Assembly: GCF_007858475.1 (NCBI RefSeq)
Contig: NZ_VIGX01000003.1
Span: 310,001-374,000, forward strand
Reading direction: 5' to 3'
DNA from: Tsukamurella conjunctivitidis
Lineage (GTDB): Bacteria; Actinomycetota; Actinomycetes; Mycobacteriales; Mycobacteriaceae
Length of the DNA stretch: 64,000 nt
Shown piece after piece: positions 1 to 9,085 of this stretch (its first letter is position 1; each line of letters opens with the position of its first letter). The notes under the pieces are model-generated. The model saw only the letters and a list, made by a program, of their open reading frames with translations, did not search any database and had not been told where the DNA came from. The translations under genes and the position numbers were made by a program.

Positions 1-1162
1 AGTCCGCCACGCGCAGGATCCGGTCCCGCTGCCCCTGCTGGATCGCCAGGTGCATCTGGTTCGAGTAGATGTACTGCAGCGCCATCGTTTTCAGCAGGAT
101 CACTTCGGCACGCACCGACGGCGGCACCGCGACGTCGGCCTCGTACCGGCATACCGGTTCGTTGGCCGTGGCGGCGCGGGTCGCGTCGATGGCGGCGGAC
201 GCGAACCGCCCCACCAATTCGCTGGTCATGCGTTTGAGCGCCACGGACGACGCGAGGCCCCCGTCGTACTTCGCGGCCTCCGCGACCACCTCGAAGGAGG
301 CGAGCCGCGCGCCGGCCTCCTCCAGCTCGGCGGCCTCGGCGCCGCGGAAGCTGCTCGCGCCGAAGCCCGAGAGGCTGCGCACCTCCTCGGGCGAGGAGAG
401 CGCGCGCAGGTCGAGGCGGCCCGAGAGCACGCCGTCCTCCACGTCGTGCACCGAATAGGCGACGTCGTCGGACCAGTCCATGACCTGCGATTCGAGACAC
501 TGCCGGGTGCCGTGCGGCCCGTTCTCGCCGCCGCGCATCCACTCGAGAACGTGCGCGTCGTCGTCGTAGACGCCGAACTTGCCGCCCGGCTCGCGGCGCA
601 GCCACGGGTACTTCGTCGCGGCGTCGAGCGCGGCCCGCGTGAGGTTGAGGCCCACCGACTCCCCCGCGGCGTTCAGCACCTTCGGTTCGAGCCGGGTGAG
701 GATCCGCAGGTTCTGCGCATTGCCCTCGAAGCCGCCGATGTCCCGCGCCACCTCGTCGAGCGCCCGCTCGCCGTTGTGCCCGTACGGCGGATGCCCGATG
801 TCGTGGGCGAGGCCCGCGAGATCGACCAGGTCCGGGTCGCAGCCGATGCCGAGGGCGATACCCCGGCCGATCTGGCTGACCTCCAGCGAGTGCGTGAGCC
901 GGGTGCGGGGCGTGTCGCCCTCGCGCGGGCCCACGACCTGCGTCTTATCGGCGAGACGCCGCAGCGCGGCACTGTGCAGGACGCGCGCGCGATCCCGCGC
1001 GAAGGCGGAGCTGTGCCCCTCCCACCGCAGGGCCTCCCACTGCGGGCCCGAGAACAGCGTGGGCTCCGAATCCGCTTCGAGGCCGGCCGTCTTGGGCGGC
1101 TCGGCGACGAGGCGTTCGACGTCGGCCGGCTGATAGGCGGCCGGCCCGGGCAGCAGCGGCAC
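1..1162 (-). CDS. dgt: Deoxyguanosinetriphosphate triphosphohydrolase (dGTPase), 3' end outside window
   Basis: HD-domain enzyme that hydrolyses dGTP to deoxyguanosine and triphosphate. From the GTG at 1160-1162 the visible 387 residues contain [12 protein letters not shown] (His91) and [14 protein letters not shown] (His119-Asp120, then His123 and His128), the metal-binding HD signature of the family. The GTG follows the TAG of the cold-shock gene directly, so the two are probably co-transcribed. In M. tuberculosis dgt is followed by dnaG, which would lie off the left edge. The C-terminus is missing only because the window ends. Confidence 0.93.
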   Translation of the reverse strand, partial: MPLLPGPAAYQPADVERLVAEPPKTAGLEADSEPTLFSGPQWEALRWEGHSSAFARDRARVLHSAALRRLADKTQVVGPREGDTPRTRLTHSLEVSQIGRGIALGIGCDPDLVDLAGLAHDIGHPPYGHNGERALDEVARDIGGFEGNAQNLRILTRLEPKVLNAAGESVGLNLTRAALDAATKYPWLRREPGGKFGVYDDDAHVLEWMRGGENGPHGTRQCLESQVMDWSDDVAYSVHDVEDGVLSGRLDLRALSSPEEVRSLSGFGASSFRGAEAAELEEAGARLASFEVVAEAAKYDGGLASSVALKRMTSELVGRFASAAIDATRAATANEPVCRYEADVAVPPSVRAEVILLKTMALQYIYSNQMHLAIQQGQRDRILRVAD

Positions 1163-1624
1163 CTACTCGGTGACCCAGCCGCGGGCGAAGGCGAAATCCG
1201 CGATGCGCTGGCGGATCTCGATGATCTGACCGGCGGTCAGGTCGTTCGAGGAATCCAGCAGCAGTTCGGTGAGCTCATCGACGAAGGACTGCATGTCGAG
1301 CGCGCCGGCAACCGGCCGCGGCGCGGTGTCGCGACGCGGCGCGTGATCGCGGCGATCCCCACGATCGCCCCGCCCGTCGCGCTGGTCCCGGTTGTCGCGG
1401 CGAGGTGCGGCGGCGGGCGCACCGCCGACGACCGCGACGTTCACCGCCTTGAGCCCCTTGTCGCCCTTCTCCACCTCGAACGTCACCGCCGTGCCGGGCC
1501 GCAGCGCCGACTCGTCGAAGTCGATGTCGTTCACATGGAGGAAGACGTCCTCGCCTCCCGCGTCCGGCGCTAGGAAGCCGAAGCCGCGCTGCGTGTCGAA
1601 GTGGACTACCTTGCCGTTCGTCAT
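1163..1624 (-). CDS. Cold-shock-domain protein with C-terminal extension
   Basis: 153 aa. Residues 1-66 form a cold-shock domain with the RNP-like motifs GKVVHFDTQRGFGFL and DVFLHVNDI, so it should bind single-stranded nucleic acid. An Arg/Asp-rich low-complexity linker follows (about 77-107), then a helical tail ending in FARGWVTE. This layout matches the longer mycobacterial CspB type rather than the short CspA type. ATG at 1622-1624 was chosen because the cold-shock domain starts there; the upstream open frame lies antisense to the divergent lipoprotein gene. It abuts dgt with no gap. Confidence 0.9.
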   Translation of the reverse strand: MTNGKVVHFDTQRGFGFLAPDAGGEDVFLHVNDIDFDESALRPGTAVTFEVEKGDKGLKAVNVAVVGGAPAAAPRRDNRDQRDGRGDRGDRRDHAPRRDTAPRPVAGALDMQSFVDELTELLLDSSNDLTAGQIIEIRQRIADFAFARGWVTE

Positions 1625-1703
1625 GCCCCGAGTATCCCATAACGCGACCGTGCGACCCGGTGGGTGCGGTGCACCGGACCGGCGGCGATGCACCGGTACG
1701 GTG

Positions 1704-2120
1704 ATGCGCATGAAGAAAGCGGCAGTCGCCCTCGCGGGCTGCACCCTCGTGGCGCTCGCGGCGTGCACCTCACCCAACATCGACTCGAGCACCGTGGTCG
1801 AGATCGACGGCAAGGCCGAGTCCGCGGCCGAGTTCGTCAACGCCGGATGCTCACGCAACGGCGACGGAATCACGGTCGGCTCGGGCAGCGTGCAGACTGC
1901 CCGTGGCATCGGCGCCATGCTCACCGAGGGCAACCCGCCCACCGTGAACAGCCTGTTCATCGCCACCGGCGGGAACGTGATGACGGTGCTGAACACGCCG
2001 GTGGGCAAGGTCGGCTCCGCGAAGGCCTCCAAGGCCGGCAACCGGTACACGATCACCGGCGAGGCGCGCGCCGCCGACCTGAGCACCAAGAAGTTCCGCA
2101 TCGAGATCACCTGCGGCTAG
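1704..2120 (+). CDS. LpqH (19-kDa antigen)-family lipoprotein
   Basis: 138 aa. Signal peptide with lipobox LVALAAC, the Cys lying about 19 residues in, so it is probably lipidated and anchored to the membrane. The mature part carries the marks of the mycobacterial 19-kDa lipoprotein family: VVEIDGKAES, a Cys-containing strand, MLTEGNPPTVNSLF, a YTITGEA strand and the terminal ITCG, whose Cys probably pairs with the earlier one. In mycobacteria this family comprises abundant glycosylated surface antigens; the role here is inferred from family. A second in-frame ATG two codons downstream is also possible. Confidence 0.82.
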   Translation: MRMKKAAVALAGCTLVALAACTSPNIDSSTVVEIDGKAESAAEFVNAGCSRNGDGITVGSGSVQTARGIGAMLTEGNPPTVNSLFIATGGNVMTVLNTPVGKVGSAKASKAGNRYTITGEARAADLSTKKFRIEITCG

Positions 2121-2136
2121 CGGCGCCCGGCACGCG

Positions 2137-2168
2137 CGAGGCCGCCCACCGTGCGGTGGACGGCCTCG
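2137..2168. terminator. Bidirectional hairpin terminator between the LpqH-type gene and glyS
   Basis: GAGGCCGCCCACC (2138-2150), loop GTGC, GGTGGACGGCCTC (2155-2167), closed by an extra C-G pair. That is 14 positions with one mismatch. It lies between two convergent stop codons and has no long U-tract, as is common in actinobacteria. Confidence 0.7.
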
Positions 2169-2195
2169 TCGCTCGACGGCCCGGACGGGTGTGGA

Positions 2196-3611
<1,416 letters not shown>

Positions 3612-3727
3612 CTCCGACGGGTTGTGAGACCAGAAAAACGTACGCACCGACTCTACCGTTCGCGCCTCGCGCCCCGGCGCGATGGGACGCCTCCCGCACG
3701 CTCGCTTGACGTGGCCGATCCCGCATA

Positions 3728-3746
3728 TGAAAATGATTGTTGATAA
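3728..3746. promoter_or_regulatory. AT-rich candidate metalloregulator operator upstream of smtB-zur
   Basis: TGAAAATGATTGTTGATAA is a sharply AT-rich island in GC-rich DNA. Its left half (TGAAAAT.ATT) resembles the left half of actinobacterial Zur boxes; the right half is degenerate. It lies just before the Shine-Dalgarno of smtB, so a bound repressor could control the smtB-zur pair. Which regulator uses it is inference. Confidence 0.35.
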
Positions 3747-3758
3747 GAGGAGGCTCCC

Positions 3759-4112
3759 ATTCCCACCGACGTCGTCGCCGACTGCCCCGTCGACCCCGAG
3801 GACCCGCCGCGCGCCCAGCCCGACCCCGCGGTGCTGACCGCCACGGGCGACCTGCTGCGCGCCCTGGCGGCCCCGGTCCGCATCTCCATCGTCCTCGAGC
3901 TCATGCACTCCGAGCTGTGCGTCCATCAGCTGGTCGACGCGCTGGGCGTGACCCAGCCACTGGTCAGCCAGCACCTGCGCGTGCTCAAGTCCGCCGGCGT
4001 CGTGCGCGGCGAGCGCAACGGCCGCGAGATCGTCTACCGGCTCGTCGACGACCACCTCGCGCACATCGTGGTCGACGCGGTCGCGCACGCCACCGAACGG
4101 CCGGGAGCCTGA
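3759..4112 (+). CDS. ArsR/SmtB-family metal-responsive repressor, probable ATT start
   Basis: 117 aa from ATT 3759, or 93 aa from GTG 3831. Winged helix ArsR family: helix-turn-helix [27 protein letters not shown] and wing [25 protein letters not shown]. The C-terminal D-H and H...H residues suit the alpha-5 zinc site of SmtB-type sensors. A perfect AGGAGG (3748-3753) lies five bases before ATT, stops lie in frame just upstream (3741-3746), and the extra residues ([13 protein letters not shown]) resemble the pre-HTH segment of mycobacterial Rv2358. Its TGA overlaps the zur ATG by one base. Probably releases DNA on zinc binding. Confidence 0.88.
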   Translation: MPTDVVADCPVDPEDPPRAQPDPAVLTATGDLLRALAAPVRISIVLELMHSELCVHQLVDALGVTQPLVSQHLRVLKSAGVVRGERNGREIVYRLVDDHLAHIVVDAVAHATERPGA

Positions 4113-4525
4113 TGGTGACCACCCACGCTGCGAAGGGCACCGGCGTCCGCGCGACTAAACAGCGCGGCGCCATCACGCAGGCGCTGCAATCGGTCTCGGA
4201 GTTCAAGTCGGCCCAGGAACTGCACGAACAGCTGCGCGCGGACGGCGAGTCGATCGGCCTGACCACGGTGTACCGGAACCTGCAGGCGATGGCGGACGCG
4301 GGCGCCGTGGACACCCTGCGGACCGACAGCGGCGAGGCCCTGTTCCGCCTGTGCTCCGACGAGCACCATCACCATCTGGTCTGCCGCGAGTGCGGGCGCA
4401 CGGTCGAGGTGACGGACCGGGCCGTCGAAGCGTGGTCGGCGCGGACCGCCGCCGCGCACGGCTTCACCGACGTGACGCACACGCTGGAGATCTTCGGCCG
4501 CTGCGCCGACTGCCCACGCCCCTGA
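4112..4525 (+). CDS. zur: Fur-family zinc uptake regulator (Zur/FurB)
   Basis: 137 aa. N-terminal winged helix ([14 protein letters not shown], then [17 protein letters not shown]) and a dimerisation/metal domain with [11 protein letters not shown] and GRCADCP, the two CxxC pairs of the structural zinc site. Family members repress zinc uptake and paralogous ribosomal-protein genes when zinc is ample. It follows the SmtB-type gene with a TGATG overlap, the same gene pair as mycobacterial smtB-zur, so the operon couples both arms of zinc control. Confidence 0.92.
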   Translation: MVTTHAAKGTGVRATKQRGAITQALQSVSEFKSAQELHEQLRADGESIGLTTVYRNLQAMADAGAVDTLRTDSGEALFRLCSDEHHHHLVCRECGRTVEVTDRAVEAWSARTAAAHGFTDVTHTLEIFGRCADCPRP

Positions 4526-4535
4526 GGGACGGCGC

Positions 4536-5144
4536 TCAGGCGCGGACGGCCTGGGCGAGGAAGGGTGAGAGCACCTCGGAGACCTCGCGCGCCGCCTCCT
4601 CCGGGCCCTCGATCGGCATCGTGAGGTGGCTGAACGCGAGCCGCACGAGCACGGCGGCGGCGACCTGCGCATCCGCCCGGCGGACCTGCGCCCAGCTCAT
4701 CGCGAGGATCTCCGCCAGCCCCTCGGAAGCCCGCTGCATGATCGGCGTGCCGTCGATCGTCACGATCCCCATGAGGTCGCGGTGGGGGTTCGGGCCCACG
4801 ATGTTGATGACCACCGGGTCGCCCATACCGATCCGGAAGACGCCGCGCATGGCGTCCTCGACCGCCGCGTCGATCTGGCCGGGATTGGCGTCGATCCGCT
4901 CCTGCACGTAGGCGAGCAGGCCGTCGACGAACCGGGTGACGTAGGCGACGGCCATGCCCTTGCGGGATCCGAACTCGTTGTAGAGGGTCTGCCTGCTGAC
5001 GCCCGCCTGGCGGGCTACGGCGGCCATCGTGACCGCCGACCACTCCCGCCCGCTGAGGACGTCGCTCACCGCGTCGAGCGCCTGATCCCGCACCGTTTGC
5101 TTGGGCGCGGCATCAGCGGCATCGCGCCCGACGAGGACGGTCAT
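4536..5144 (-). CDS. TetR-family regulator of the alkane hydroxylase cluster (AlkU-type)
   Basis: 202 aa. The N-terminal TetR DNA-binding domain contains TMAAVARQAGVSRQTLYNEFGSRKGM; the remainder is the variable ligand-binding domain. It is the last gene of alkB-rubredoxin-rubredoxin-reductase, and its ATG (5142-5144) overlaps the reductase stop. TetR genes in this position (alkU) are typical of Rhodococcus and Gordonia alk clusters, where they are thought to repress alkB. The imperfect 22-bp palindrome at 8085-8106 is a candidate target. Confidence 0.88.
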   Translation of the reverse strand: MTVLVGRDAADAAPKQTVRDQALDAVSDVLSGREWSAVTMAAVARQAGVSRQTLYNEFGSRKGMAVAYVTRFVDGLLAYVQERIDANPGQIDAAVEDAMRGVFRIGMGDPVVINIVGPNPHRDLMGIVTIDGTPIMQRASEGLAEILAMSWAQVRRADAQVAAAVLVRLAFSHLTMPIEGPEEAAREVSEVLSPFLAQAVRA

Positions 5145-6325
5145 CGCGCGACCGCCGCCGCGATCTGCTCGGACAATTCGCCACGGACCGCCCGGAGTTC
5201 CTTGGGCCGCCCCATCGCCACGGCGCCCGCGAGCGCGCCGTCGCGGTGGCACCGCGCGAAGAAGGGATCACTGCTCGCCGTGTCCATGGGGCCGTCCACC
5301 TCCAGCTCGTCGTCCGCCGCGGGCCAGCCCGCGAACTGCAGTACCGCCCCGAACTGGTTCGACCAACCCCACGGGACCGTGGGGGCGGGCGCACCGCCGA
5401 GGAGCACCTGCGCGACCGCCGTGCCCTGGTCCTGTGCCGCTGACCAGTTCTCGGCGCGGTAGGTGCCTCCCTCCAGCGGGTTGGGCACCCGCGCGCAGTC
5501 GCCGACGGCGTAGACGCCCTCGGCGGACGTGCGGTACTGCTCGTTGACCAGGATACCGTCGTTCACCCGCAGGGCCAGACGCTCGGCGAGGCCGGTGTCG
5601 GGGGTGGAGCCCACCGCGACCACCAGGAGATCGGCGACGAGCACACCGCCGCCGGGCAGCGCGACGGAGACCTGATCGGGCTCGACGGTGATCGCGCCCG
5701 CCCGGACGCCGAGGAGCAGGTCGACGCCGGCGGCGCGCTGCAGGCCTGCAAGACGCTCACCGATCGAGGGAGGCACGACACGGGCGAGCGGCAGCGCGGC
5801 CGGCTCGACGACGGTGACGGCCGCGCCCAGCTTCGCGGCCGCCGAGGCGACCTCCGAACCGATGAGGCCCGCACCCAGGACGATGACGCTGCACGCGCGG
5901 CTCAGTTCGTCGCGCAGAGCGGTCGCGTCGGCGAAGTCCCGCAGGTACTTCACGCGCGGCGCCGGCGGCAGGCCCGGCAACTCCCGGGCGACACCGCCGG
6001 TCGCCAGGACCAGCGAGCCGTAGGCGAGTGCGGCACCGTCGGACAGTTCCAGGGTGCGGGCGCCGGTGTCACCGCCCGTGACCGTGACCCCGGTGCGGAC
6101 GGCGACCGCGATGTCCTCCCAGTGCGCCGCCGGCTTGAGGAGCGCCTTCTCGACGGGCATGCCCGAGAGGAGGACGTCCTTCGACAGCGTGGGCCGCCGG
6201 TACGGGAGGTACTGGTCGCGACCGATGAGGGTCACGTTCCCGTCGAATCCGCCGGTCCGCAGCGCCAGGGCCGCGGTGGCGCCCGCGACGCCCGTGCCGA
6301 CGATCACCACACTGTCGGTGCTCAT
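5141..6325 (-). CDS. Rubredoxin-NAD(+) reductase
   Basis: 394-aa FAD flavoprotein passing electrons from NAD(P)H to rubredoxin for AlkB. FAD-binding [17 protein letters not shown] at residues 6-22, [12 protein letters not shown] after it, a second nucleotide-binding fold with [21 protein letters not shown], and the FAD-contacting VYAVGDCAR. Length and layout match the ferredoxin/rubredoxin reductase family. The ATG at 6323-6325 overlaps the preceding rubredoxin stop (ATGA), so the two are translationally coupled. Confidence 0.92.
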   Translation of the reverse strand: MSTDSVVIVGTGVAGATAALALRTGGFDGNVTLIGRDQYLPYRRPTLSKDVLLSGMPVEKALLKPAAHWEDIAVAVRTGVTVTGGDTGARTLELSDGAALAYGSLVLATGGVARELPGLPPAPRVKYLRDFADATALRDELSRACSVIVLGAGLIGSEVASAAAKLGAAVTVVEPAALPLARVVPPSIGERLAGLQRAAGVDLLLGVRAGAITVEPDQVSVALPGGGVLVADLLVVAVGSTPDTGLAERLALRVNDGILVNEQYRTSAEGVYAVGDCARVPNPLEGGTYRAENWSAAQDQGTAVAQVLLGGAPAPTVPWGWSNQFGAVLQFAGWPAADDELEVDGPMDTASSDPFFARCHRDGALAGAVAMGRPKELRAVRGELSEQIAAAVAR

Positions 6326-6510
6326 GCCCGCGACACCTCGACCATCTCGAAGTCGGCCTTGGCGGCGCCGCAGTCGGGGCAGGACCAGTCGTCGGGGATG
6401 TCGTCCCAGCGGGTGCCGGGCTCGATGCCGTCCTCGGGCCAGCCCTCTGCCTCGTCGTACTCGAAGCCGCACTGGAGGCAGCGGAACAGCTTGAAGGGGG
6501 CGTCACTCAT
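6322..6510 (-). CDS. Rubredoxin (AlkG2-like)
   Basis: 62 aa single-iron electron carrier. The iron ligands are [10 protein letters not shown] and CPDCGAAK (two CxxCG knuckles), with the conserved [11 protein letters not shown] between. It ends in FEMVEV, as in AlkG2-type rubredoxins that support alkane hydroxylation. Second of two rubredoxin genes in the operon, overlapping the reductase start by four bases. Confidence 0.94.
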   Translation of the reverse strand: MSDAPFKLFRCLQCGFEYDEAEGWPEDGIEPGTRWDDIPDDWSCPDCGAAKADFEMVEVSRA

Positions 6511-6543
6511 GATCGTTTCCTTTCTCGGGGCGAGGATTCGGAC

Positions 6544-6705
6544 TCAGACCGGCTCGAAGTCGATCTTGTCCCGGACCCCGCAGTCGGGGCAGTTCCAGTC
6601 GTCGGGGATGTCGGTCCAGGCGGTGCCGGCGGGCCACCCCTCGCGGGGCGCGCCGGTGGCCTCGTCGTACACGTAGTCGCAGATGGGGCACTTGAAGGAA
6701 CTCAT
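6544..6705 (-). CDS. Rubredoxin (first copy)
   Basis: 53 aa. It reads MSSFKCPICDYVYDEATG, then GTAWTDIPDDWNCPDCG and DKIDFEPV, so both CxxC iron knuckles are present. Its CPIC.Y first knuckle differs from CLQCG in the neighbouring copy and recalls AlkG1 types, which often cannot replace AlkG2 in alkane oxidation. The ATG at 6703-6705 overlaps the alkB stop. About 33 bases separate it from the second rubredoxin. Confidence 0.92.
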   Translation of the reverse strand: MSSFKCPICDYVYDEATGAPREGWPAGTAWTDIPDDWNCPDCGVRDKIDFEPV

Positions 6706-8015
6706 GCGGCGGCCTGCTCTCCGGGGGTGGCGGCGCCGTACTTGGCGAGGACCCGGTCCCGGACGCGGGGATGGATGTTGACCTTGGTGATGTCACCGTC
6801 GTAGTGATCGAGGACGCGGTGGTCCATGATCTTGCGCCACAGGGGCGGGAAGTAGGTCACGCCGATCAACGTGGCGTAGCCCTGGGGCAGCGACGGTGCC
6901 TCCTCGAACGACCGGAGGGTCTGGTAGCGCCGGGTGGGGTTCGCGTGGTGATCGCTGTGACGCTGCAGGTGGTAGAGGAAGACGTTGGTGACGATGCGGT
7001 CCGAGTTCCAGGAGTGCTTCGGCGCGCAGCGCTCGTAGCGGCCCGAGGCGAGCTTCTGACGCAGCAGACCGTAGTGCTCGAGATAGTTCACGGACTCCAG
7101 CAGGCTGAACCCGTAGACGCCCTGCAGGATCAGGAAGGGCAGGACGTACCAGCCGAAGACCGCGGTCAGCACGCCGTACAGGACGATCGTCATGAGCCAG
7201 GCGTTGAGTACGTCGTTCTTCAGCGTCCACGGGCTCTTGCCGAGGCGGTGCAGGCGGGTCTTCTCCAGTTCCCAGGACGACTTCAGGCTGCCCCAGACGC
7301 TGCGCGGCAGGAACTCCCAGAAGGTCTCGCCGAAGCGGCCGCTGGCGGGGTCCTCCGGCGTGGCCACCCGCACGTGGTGACCGCGGTTGTGCTCGATGAA
7401 GAAGTGGCCGTACATGGCCGGCGCGAGGGTGAGCTTGGCGATCCATCGCTCGTTCTCGGGCTTCTTGTGGCCGAGCTCGTGGCCGGTGTTGATGCCGATG
7501 CCGGTCACCACGCCGAGGCTGAGGGTGACGCCGATCTGGCTGATGAGGCTGAGCCCGCCGCCGCCGGCGTACACGCCACCGAGCCAGCTGAGGTCATCGG
7601 CGGTGAGGAAATAGCACATCGCCACCAGCGACGCGAGGTGACACGGGAGGAAGATGTACGTGAGCCACTTGTAGTACCGGGAGTTCTCGAGGGCCTCCAT
7701 CACCTCCTCCGGCGGGTTCTCGCCGTCGTCGCCGGCCTTGATGTCGACGATCGGGAGGATCACGTACAGCAGCAGCGGGCCGATCCACCAGAGCACCGGG
7801 GCGAGGTACATCAGCGGTGTGCTGCCGATGCCGAGCAGCATCATGAGCCCCACGGCGAAGAACAGGGCGGTGGGCACGAACAGCCCCCACAGCCACATTC
7901 GCTTCTTGTGGTCGGTCCAGACGGCTTCCTTGCCGTCCGCGTCGATGTAAGCCAGGCCCTTCACGGTGCCCTCCTTAATCCGTTCGCCCCCGATGAGGGC
8001 TGTGACTGAGGTCAT
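6702..8015 (-). CDS. alkB: Alkane 1-monooxygenase
   Basis: 437-aa integral-membrane non-haem di-iron enzyme that hydroxylates the terminal carbon of medium-chain alkanes. The histidine boxes of the membrane desaturase/hydroxylase family are visible: HELGHKK, EHNRGHHVRV, NYLEHYG and LQRHSDHHANPTRRYQ. Several hydrophobic segments flank them (for example ALFFAVGLMMLLGIG and PLLLYVILPIV). First gene of a five-gene operon supplying two rubredoxins, the reductase and a TetR regulator. A promoter candidate lies at 8029-8058. Confidence 0.96.
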   Translation of the reverse strand: MTSVTALIGGERIKEGTVKGLAYIDADGKEAVWTDHKKRMWLWGLFVPTALFFAVGLMMLLGIGSTPLMYLAPVLWWIGPLLLYVILPIVDIKAGDDGENPPEEVMEALENSRYYKWLTYIFLPCHLASLVAMCYFLTADDLSWLGGVYAGGGGLSLISQIGVTLSLGVVTGIGINTGHELGHKKPENERWIAKLTLAPAMYGHFFIEHNRGHHVRVATPEDPASGRFGETFWEFLPRSVWGSLKSSWELEKTRLHRLGKSPWTLKNDVLNAWLMTIVLYGVLTAVFGWYVLPFLILQGVYGFSLLESVNYLEHYGLLRQKLASGRYERCAPKHSWNSDRIVTNVFLYHLQRHSDHHANPTRRYQTLRSFEEAPSLPQGYATLIGVTYFPPLWRKIMDHRVLDHYDGDITKVNIHPRVRDRVLAKYGAATPGEQAAA

Positions 8016-8028
8016 ACGCTCTAGAGTC

Positions 8029-8058
8029 AGTATTTGACACCTTCGCCATGTTTGTCAA
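8029..8058 (-). promoter_or_regulatory. Candidate sigma-70-type promoter of alkB
   Basis: On the minus strand a perfect TTGACA (8053-8058) is followed after 18 bases by AATACT (8029-8034), 14 bases before the alkB ATG. A short 5' leader would result. Inferred from sequence only. Confidence 0.45.
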
Positions 8059-8084
8059 GCGATTCGTGGACACATCTGCCAGAT

Positions 8085-8106
8085 CTGTAAACCTGCAGGT
8101 AGACAG
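8085..8106. promoter_or_regulatory. 22-bp imperfect palindrome, candidate TetR operator
   Basis: CTGT-AA-ACCTGCAGGT-AG-ACAG: a perfect 10-bp core palindrome (8091-8100) with matching CTGT/ACAG ends, 9 of 11 pairs. It lies in the alkB-ohrR intergenic region, 27 bases upstream of the alkB -35 candidate. Size and symmetry suit a TetR dimer, most simply the AlkU-type regulator of this operon. Confidence 0.5.
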
Positions 8107-8138
8107 GTCGGCACCGTTCGTACAGTCTGAGGCATTTT

Positions 8139-8152
8139 AGTTGTGCGCAACT
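8139..8152. promoter_or_regulatory. Candidate OhrR operator upstream of ohrR
   Basis: AGTTG-TGCG-CAACT is a perfect inverted repeat in an AT-rich patch (TTTTAGTTGTGCGCAACTGA) 24 bases before the ohrR GTG. A further TTGCG half-site follows. OhrR proteins bind AT-rich inverted repeats with CAATT/CAACT arms next to their own gene and ohr. Confidence 0.5.
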
Positions 8153-8175
8153 GAATTGCGTGTCATGATCATCAG

Positions 8176-8601
8176 GTGGAAGCAAGCCAGACCCTCGACG
8201 ACCAGCTGTGCTTCGCGCTGTACTCGGCGGCGCGGGTCGCGTCGAACGCCTACCGCACCGAACTGTCGGCGCTGGGCCTCACGTACACCCAGTACGTGAC
8301 CCTCCTCGCGCTGTGGGAGCACGACGGCGTCACCGTCTCCGCGCTCGGCGACCGGTTGCGACTCGACAGCGGCACACTCTCTCCACTGATCCGGCGCCTC
8401 GAGGGCGCCGGCCTGCTCGAACGCCGACGTGACCAGGCCGACGAACGCCTGGTCACGGTCCACGTCACCGACGCCGGGCGTGCGCTGCGTCCGCGGGTCG
8501 ACGCGGCCCGGCGCCGGGTCTACGAGAGCTTCGACCTCCCCGTCGAGGACGCGATCGCGCTCCGCGACCTGGCGAACCGCTTCTGCGCGGCCCACACCTG
8601 A
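8176..8601 (+). CDS. ohrR: OhrR, MarR-family organic-peroxide-sensing repressor
   Basis: 141 aa, GTG start. The N-terminus LDDQLCFALYSAAR has the single reactive Cys of OhrR at position 13, and TYTQYVTLLALWEHD includes the conserved Tyr residues that hydrogen-bond it. The winged helix follows (VSALGDRLRLDSGTLSPLIRRLE, then RRDQADERLVTVHVTDAG). Oxidation of that Cys by organic hydroperoxides releases OhrR from DNA. It lies 26 bases upstream of ohr on the same strand. Confidence 0.92.
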   Translation: MEASQTLDDQLCFALYSAARVASNAYRTELSALGLTYTQYVTLLALWEHDGVTVSALGDRLRLDSGTLSPLIRRLEGAGLLERRRDQADERLVTVHVTDAGRALRPRVDAARRRVYESFDLPVEDAIALRDLANRFCAAHT

Positions 8602-8627
8602 CCCTCCACCGTTCCGAAGGAGCATCC

Positions 8628-9050
8628 ATGAGCACCGTGTACACCGCAGAGGCGATCGCCACCGGCGCAGGCCGCGACGGCCGCACCCGCACCGACGACG
8701 GCCGCGTCGATCTGCAGCTGGCCGTCCCGAAGGAGATGGGCGGCTCGGGCGACGGCGCCAATCCCGAGCAGCTCTTCGCCGCCGGCTACGCGGCGTGCTT
8801 CCATTCCGCGCTGCAGATGGTAGCCCGCTCGCAGAAGGCGGACCTCGGCGACTCGAGCGTGGGCGCCCGAGTCGGCATCGGCCCCAACGGTTCCGGCGGA
8901 TTCGGCCTCACCGTCGCGCTCGAGGTGATCATCCCGGCGCTCGAGCACGACGCCGCCCAGGCGCTGGCCGATGCGGCGCATCAGGTCTGCCCGTACTCGA
9001 ACGCCGTGCGCGGCAACGTCGACGTCACCGTGACCGTCGCCGACGACTGA
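8628..9050 (+). CDS. ohr: Organic hydroperoxide resistance protein (Ohr)
   Basis: 140-aa OsmC/Ohr-family thiol peroxidase that reduces organic hydroperoxides. The two catalytic cysteines are in GYAACFHSAL and HQVCPYSNAV, and NPEQLFAAGYAACF is the family hallmark. AAGGAG lies eight bases before the ATG. Partner of OhrR; placed next to alkB, it could protect against peroxides formed during hydrocarbon oxidation (inference). Confidence 0.94.
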   Translation: MSTVYTAEAIATGAGRDGRTRTDDGRVDLQLAVPKEMGGSGDGANPEQLFAAGYAACFHSALQMVARSQKADLGDSSVGARVGIGPNGSGGFGLTVALEVIIPALEHDAAQALADAAHQVCPYSNAVRGNVDVTVTVADD

Positions 9051-9085
9051 ACTCCCCCCACCATCCCCCGACTTAGGAGACATCC

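Noticed and set aside
3612-3758. T-box riboswitch upstream of glyS
   Set aside because: The leader is short and has no T-box consensus or long anti-terminator structure.
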